A stretch of 64,000 nucleotides of DNA from Gammaproteobacteria bacterium. GTDB taxonomy: Bacteria; Pseudomonadota; Gammaproteobacteria; UBA4575. The notes under the pieces were generated by a model, which did not search any database, had not been told where the DNA came from, and saw nothing but the letters and a program-made list of their open reading frames with translations. Positions 59,693 to 64,000 of this stretch are shown in pieces (position 1 is the stretch's first letter; each line of letters opens with the position of its first letter). The DNA lies in contig CP046178.1 in NCBI GenBank assembly GCA_014075255.1, positions 444,001 to 508,000 of the forward strand, written 5' to 3'. The position numbers and the translations under genes were made by a program.

Positions 59693-61204
59693 TTAACTTT
59701 TTAGTAGATCAATCATATAAGTGCCGAATGAATAGATAAGTATAGTAATGACTATTATGCATAATAAGTTAAGCCAAAAACCAGACTTCCTCATTTCTGT
59801 CATAGCGATATGGCCTGAGCCAAAAACAATAGCGTTAGGTGGGGTTGCGATAGGCAACATAAAAGCACAGCTTGCAGCTATGGCTGCGGGTATAACTAAA
59901 ACGTAAGGATGAATATCAAGTGCGGGTGAAATAGCGGCTAATACGGGTACGAGTGTGGCAGTGGTGGCGGTGTTCGAAGTTAATTCCGTTAAGAATACTA
60001 CTGCTGTAATAATAATTAGTAAAATTAGTAATGGTGGCATGAATGCAAGTCCAGTTGCCTGAGCACCAATAAACTCGGTAACTCCATTAGCTTGTACCGC
60101 TGCTGCTAAACTTAATCCACCTCCTAATAAAATTAAAATACCCCATGGTAAGTCTCTTAAGTTTTTCCATTCTAATATAAAGTTGTTGCTAGTCGATTTT
60201 GCAGGAATAAGGAACAGCAATATTGCAGAAAAAACTGCAATACTGGAGTCCGTTAGGCCAGATAATGGTGTATATATATTTCCATTAAGTTCAATTGTAA
60301 GCCCTTGTAATAAAGTGCGACTTAGCCAAAGCAATATTGTAAATACAAAAACACAACAAACTGTTTTTTCTTCATAAGTCATTTTCCCCAAAGAATACTT
60401 TTGATCGAATAATGATTTAGAGGAATGATGGAGCGCAACTTTATCCACCTTATAAATAACTTTGGCTAATAACCACCAAGCAATAGGGAGCAAGATCAAA
60501 GCAATAGGAGTGCCGATTTTAGCCCATTGTAAAAAACCAATATCTTGTTGAAACGGTGTATCGATTGCGTCTTTTAAAAATGAAGCGACGAATAAATTAG
60601 GTGCGGTACCGATAACGGTTGCAATGCCTCCAATATTTGCAGCGTATGCAATACTCAACATAATGCAGGTGGCAAATGCGCTATGGTTGGAATTTTTACT
60701 AGTTAGTAGAGCAATTACGCTTAATCCAATAGGCAACATCATGGCCGTGGTAGCGGTATTGGAAATAAAGGCACTTAAAAAAGCAGTAGCCAACATAAAG
60801 CCACCGACAATGCGAGAAGGTGAATTACCAATTTTAGTCAAAATTCCTAAGGCAATGCGCTTGTCTAAATTCCATCGTTGAATCGCAATGGCAATAATAA
60901 AACCACCTAAGAATAAAAATATGATATGCGAAGCGTAGGGTGCAGTAGCCTCTTTTATAGATGCCACATCAAATAACGGGAATAAGGCAATCGGAAGTAG
61001 TGCGGTTACTGTTATATGTGTAGCTTCAGATAACCACCAAATTGCCATCCATACGAGTAAACATAAGGTAGCTTTCGCTGTATGAGTAAGTATTGTGGGT
61101 TCACCATAGCTAGCACTATATTGATCAGGTAGCAGCCAATACACCCATAAAGCCAGTGCTGGGCCTAAAATAAGCCAAATACCCTTGAAATTAGCCGCAC
61201 CCAT
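59693..61204 (-). CDS. DASS/SLC13 family anion:sodium symporter
   Basis: A 503-aa protein with about twelve helices and the SNTATTAMMLPIGL and SNTATTATLVPVLA sequences, which are the two sodium/substrate-binding SNT motifs of DASS carriers. It probably takes up dicarboxylates, citrate or sulfate. It is convergent with the PrpB-like gene, three bases apart, which could link it to carboxylate use. Unlike the SLC13-type protein at 11.3 kb, it has no RCK_C insert. Confidence 0.92.
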   Translation of the reverse strand: MGAANFKGIWLILGPALALWVYWLLPDQYSASYGEPTILTHTAKATLCLLVWMAIWWLSEATHITVTALLPIALFPLFDVASIKEATAPYASHIIFLFLGGFIIAIAIQRWNLDKRIALGILTKIGNSPSRIVGGFMLATAFLSAFISNTATTAMMLPIGLSVIALLTSKNSNHSAFATCIMLSIAYAANIGGIATVIGTAPNLFVASFLKDAIDTPFQQDIGFLQWAKIGTPIALILLPIAWWLLAKVIYKVDKVALHHSSKSLFDQKYSLGKMTYEEKTVCCVFVFTILLWLSRTLLQGLTIELNGNIYTPLSGLTDSSIAVFSAILLFLIPAKSTSNNFILEWKNLRDLPWGILILLGGGLSLAAAVQANGVTEFIGAQATGLAFMPPLLILLIIITAVVFLTELTSNTATTATLVPVLAAISPALDIHPYVLVIPAAIAASCAFMLPIATPPNAIVFGSGHIAMTEMRKSGFWLNLLCIIVITILIYSFGTYMIDLLKS

Positions 61205-61285
61205 ATCTCTTCAGTCTAATACTTTGATATTACTTAAAAAATTGTTATTCGTTAAAATAGTAAGTACGAATTTACTAGTTAAGTT

Positions 61286-62308
61286 ATGGAAACAAACACA
61301 CAAATTATAGATACCTTATCACGTCCTATTCGTGATCTAAGGATATCGGTAACAGACCGATGTAATTTTCGCTGCACATACTGCATGCCTAAAGAAATTT
61401 TTAATTCTGATTATGAATTTTTACGTAGAGATGACCTACTTAGTTTTGAAGAAATAGCACGAATTTCTAAAATTTTTGCTTCTCTTGGGGTTAAAAAGAT
61501 TCGCCTAACAGGTGGTGAGCCTTTGTTGCGGAAAAATATACCTGTACTAATAGAGCAGCTTTCTAATATAGAAGGTATTGAAGACATTAGTCTTACTACA
61601 AATGGTGTGCTGCTAACTCAAAAAATGGCGCAGCAATTAAAAGACGCGGGACTGCAACGCATCACAGTTAGCTTAGATGCCTTAGATAATAAAACGTTTA
61701 AAGCGATTAGCGACGTTTCATTTAATGTAGATAAAGTGTTGGATGCAATAGAGACGGCAGATGAAATAGGCCTTTCACCGGTTAAAATTAATATGGTTGT
61801 AAAAAAAGGTGTGAATGAGCATGCTATCTTGCCGATGGCTAAATATTTTCATAACAGTGGTAAAATTTTGCGTTTCATTGAGTTTATGGATGTAGGTAGC
61901 ACTAATCATTGGCAATTAGATGATGTCTTTTCTGCTAAAAATATTGTTGATGAAATTAATCAAGAGTTACCCATCGAACCTGCAGATGAAAACTATAAGG
62001 GTGAAGTGGCTAAACGTTGGCGCTATGAAGATGGCGGCGGAGAAGTTGGAATAATTTCTTCAGTTACTCAACCATTTTGTCAGAATTGTACTCGTGCAAG
62101 ATTATCGGCAGAAGGAAAGTTATATACCTGTTTGTTCGCAACACAAGGTAAAGATTTGCGTCATCTTATTCGACAAGGTGCAAAGGATGAATATATATCA
62201 GATATTTTAAGTGCAGTTTGGAAAAAGCGTACAGATCGATACTCGGAATTACGAACAACAGAAACCGTATTATTGCCTAAGGTTGAAATGTCTTACATAG
62301 GTGGATAA
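61286..62308 (+). CDS. moaA: GTP 3',8-cyclase MoaA
   Basis: A radical-SAM enzyme of 340 aa. The N-terminal cluster motif is CNFRCTYCMP, and a second cluster is bound by CQNC plus a later CLF cysteine. It ends YIGG, the C-terminal double glycine needed for activity. It makes the first molybdopterin intermediate from GTP. No Moco riboswitch was seen in the 80 bases upstream. The mob and moeB genes are 28 kb away. Confidence 0.95.
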   Translation: METNTQIIDTLSRPIRDLRISVTDRCNFRCTYCMPKEIFNSDYEFLRRDDLLSFEEIARISKIFASLGVKKIRLTGGEPLLRKNIPVLIEQLSNIEGIEDISLTTNGVLLTQKMAQQLKDAGLQRITVSLDALDNKTFKAISDVSFNVDKVLDAIETADEIGLSPVKINMVVKKGVNEHAILPMAKYFHNSGKILRFIEFMDVGSTNHWQLDDVFSAKNIVDEINQELPIEPADENYKGEVAKRWRYEDGGGEVGIISSVTQPFCQNCTRARLSAEGKLYTCLFATQGKDLRHLIRQGAKDEYISDILSAVWKKRTDRYSELRTTETVLLPKVEMSYIGG

Positions 62309-62561
62309 TTCAAAAATTGATATTCAGAGCCGTAGTATGGTGATAGCGCAGCAGATTGCCCAGTGATTTGCTCACAAAATTTAAAACTAATTTGCCTCAT
62401 GAATTATTGAACTTATATAGGTGTTTTGCGTTCTAAATAAGAAACCAAAAAAGGGTTATGCAAAGAATGCTAATGAAGACCTCGATTAACCTCGCTGAGA
62501 TTGTTTGTTAGTAGTTAGAAATGTTTTATAATTGATCTCTTATAACCATTAGGTGCGTGGT

Positions 62562-63071
62562 ATGAGCTTAAAAGATTACCCAGAGGCGTATAGAGCCTAT
62601 CTTGTTAAAGTCGATATGCGCGTGTTATCACATTTTGTTGATTATATTTTAGAGAATGGGGCAGATTCATATTCGCAGTTAAGTATAAGTATTAAAATGG
62701 CTTTAAAAATAGCATTAGTACTATGCTATTCACGTCCATTTTTAGAGGATAACAAATCTTGTGAGGTAAACATTGGGGATGGTTTGACTGTGAATTATCT
62801 AGATGAAGAAAGAGTAATTCATAAAAATATTCTAGAAATGCACAATAAGGAAATTAGAGAATCAGATGAGGTTGTCGATAATATAAAAAGTTTTGAGTCA
62901 AATATAGTTCATATTTCCATGCATCGAACTAATTCAGTTCCTTTAGAATATTCAATAGTAGAATCAATAAAAGAGATGGCTGTTAAAATTAATAAGGCGG
63001 CTGATGAAATAGCAAATAATAGTTTGCAAACCGATATCGACATTCAGCGCCAACCTGCTAATGAAGTTTAA
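62562..63071 (+). CDS. hypothetical protein, about 169 aa
   Basis: A soluble protein with a helical core (FVDYILENGADSYSQLSISIKMALKIALVLCYSRPF summarised) and an acidic second half. AGG lies eight bases before the ATG at 62562, so I prefer it to GTG at 62553. No family recognised. Codon use matches its neighbours. It resembles HEPN-like small proteins only in being mostly helical; this is not a claim of homology. Confidence 0.65.
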   Translation: MSLKDYPEAYRAYLVKVDMRVLSHFVDYILENGADSYSQLSISIKMALKIALVLCYSRPFLEDNKSCEVNIGDGLTVNYLDEERVIHKNILEMHNKEIRESDEVVDNIKSFESNIVHISMHRTNSVPLEYSIVESIKEMAVKINKAADEIANNSLQTDIDIQRQPANEV

Positions 63072-63224
63072 TTTCGATTGAAATACTAATTATACAATTA
63101 CATTGTGTTTTAACTATTGATACAGTGCAAAACAAAGTGTTGGTATTTTAAGTATCTTATAAATAGTCATGCAGCTAAGTTATAAGTCTCAAGATAATAA
63201 CTCAACTTATATCGGTTTAAAAAT

Positions 63225-63488
63225 CTAGGGATTTAAATCTAATACTTCTTCAATAGTATCAAACGGTATTGATGCATCTTCATTTACTTTCTTAACCGTG
63301 TCAGCGTTGTCTGCTTCAAATAAGCATGTGCAACGCGAATCATGTGGGTAGAAATTGCTTCGAATATATTTTACAGGCGTTCCTGATGCGTTGATTTTAT
63401 GACTGGTATCTATTGCTGCTTTTTGTGCACCAGCCAAATCATCCATGGTAATTCCAGGTAAATTGCGTTGAACTGCATAAATAGGCAT
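63225..63488 (-). CDS. DUF4242 family protein
   Basis: An 87-aa protein with YAVQRNLPGITMDDLAGAQ, YIRSNFYPHDSRCTCLFEAD and FDTIEEVLDL, matching DUF4242 (small ferredoxin-like fold, some annotated as nickel-binding). AAGGAGGCAAAAC precedes the ATG. The function is unknown. Confidence 0.85.
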   Translation of the reverse strand: MPIYAVQRNLPGITMDDLAGAQKAAIDTSHKINASGTPVKYIRSNFYPHDSRCTCLFEADNADTVKKVNEDASIPFDTIEEVLDLNP

Positions 63489-63928
63489 GTTTTGCCTCCT
63501 TAATTAAATTTTACTTTTTCTTGAATGTGTCTTTGAGCATTATTGAAAAGTATTTGTAAAGTTATACGTTTCGACTAATCTATAAAAGTAGATCATACGA
63601 TGTTATTAGTTAATATTGGAAATATATATGAAAAGAAATTTAATCGTTAGCTAATAATATATGTAGAAGTAAACGGTCTTCAATTACCTAAAAATGTTTC
63701 GGTTTGACTCAAACAGAAGTCTAGGAAAGATAAAAAACGAGTATAAAATTTATGTATTTTATAAAAAGAGAATTAAGTTAAAGGTATTAGCTTAAAGTTA
63801 AAATTTCTTATTAAAACTACTTATTCGAATGATTAAATTAATAATTAACTAAAGTGATGAATTAAAAGTCGGTGTAGTATGCTAATACAAACTATAGAAA
63901 TTAGATTTACTATAACAGGAGAATAATC
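63489..63928. other. 440-bp AT-rich intergenic region
   Basis: I see no open frame, clear promoter or hairpin here. The stretch is strongly AT-rich. It must contain the divergent promoters of the DUF4242 gene and the membrane protein starting at 63929. Confidence 0.5.
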
Positions 63929-64000
63929 ATGTCAGATGGTATGGGAATATTAATATTTGCTATATTTGTTGCTGTATACTTTCTTATCATGGCACTTGCT
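63929..64000 (+). CDS. start of a membrane protein, cut by the window edge
   Basis: ACAGGAGAATAATC lies before an ATG, which opens MSDGMGILIFAIFVAVYFLI and continues hydrophobic to the last base. Only the first 24 residues are visible, enough to call a membrane protein but not a family. Confidence 0.6.
   Translation, partial: MSDGMGILIFAIFVAVYFLIMALA

Overview
The window is a single AT-rich bacterial chromosome segment. It reads as a gammaproteobacterium: FadB/FadA-type beta-oxidation, DsbB, a YdbH/YdbL-like envelope pair, periplasmic Prc protease, DUF3379 anti-sigma, rhombosortase, MobA/MobB/MoeB/MoaA. A homomeric ATP sulfurylase (sat) and an orphan CbbO/NorD-like VWA protein fit a marine or sulfur-cycling relative, but I cannot name the genus. 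No rRNA, tRNA, CRISPR, transposase or integrase was seen.

Layout. 1-5.2 kb: 3' part of a GGDEF-EAL protein, small proteins, an M23 peptidase and an ECF sigma/anti-sigma pair. 5.2-13.3 kb: sat, a decayed GlcG/HbpS-like pseudogene, fadB-fadA and an SLC13-type permease with RCK-C domains. 13.3-18.6 kb: small proteins, membrane-anchored MsrB, rhombosortase, PilZ, CbiX-like chelatase, GloB and Mug. 19.2-26.9 kb: the most unusual part, a co-directional run of eight genes in which three tubulin/FtsZ-superfamily proteins are interleaved with a 108-aa protein, a CobW GTPase, a CbtB-like metal-transport subunit, a peroxiredoxin and a thioredoxin-fold [2Fe-2S] ferredoxin. 27-41 kb: housekeeping genes (dsbB, metX, gltA, mobBA, moeB, YdbH/DUF1318, YihY, MazG-like, TraB-like).

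41.9-45.6 kb: a cassette-like array of eight short genes on the + strand. They are separated by copies of a 111-bp repeat made of two GCGGACAT-ended hairpins, plus several half copies. The repeat sits at or over the stop codon of the preceding gene, and each gene is unrelated to its neighbours. It resembles an integron cassette array in layout, but I do not see the canonical attC core sites.

45.6-64 kb: prc, a HerA-like ATPase, an aminotransferase, the VWA and DnaJ-like pair, two tandem DUF4139 paralogues, an EamA transporter, DUF2237, a thioredoxin-like protein, a PrpB-like lyase, a DASS transporter, moaA, small proteins and the start of a membrane protein cut by the window edge.

The two features I consider potentially undescribed are the tubulin/metal/redox cluster and the 111-bp repeat-gene array. 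Both calls rest on reading the sequence only; no searches were run.
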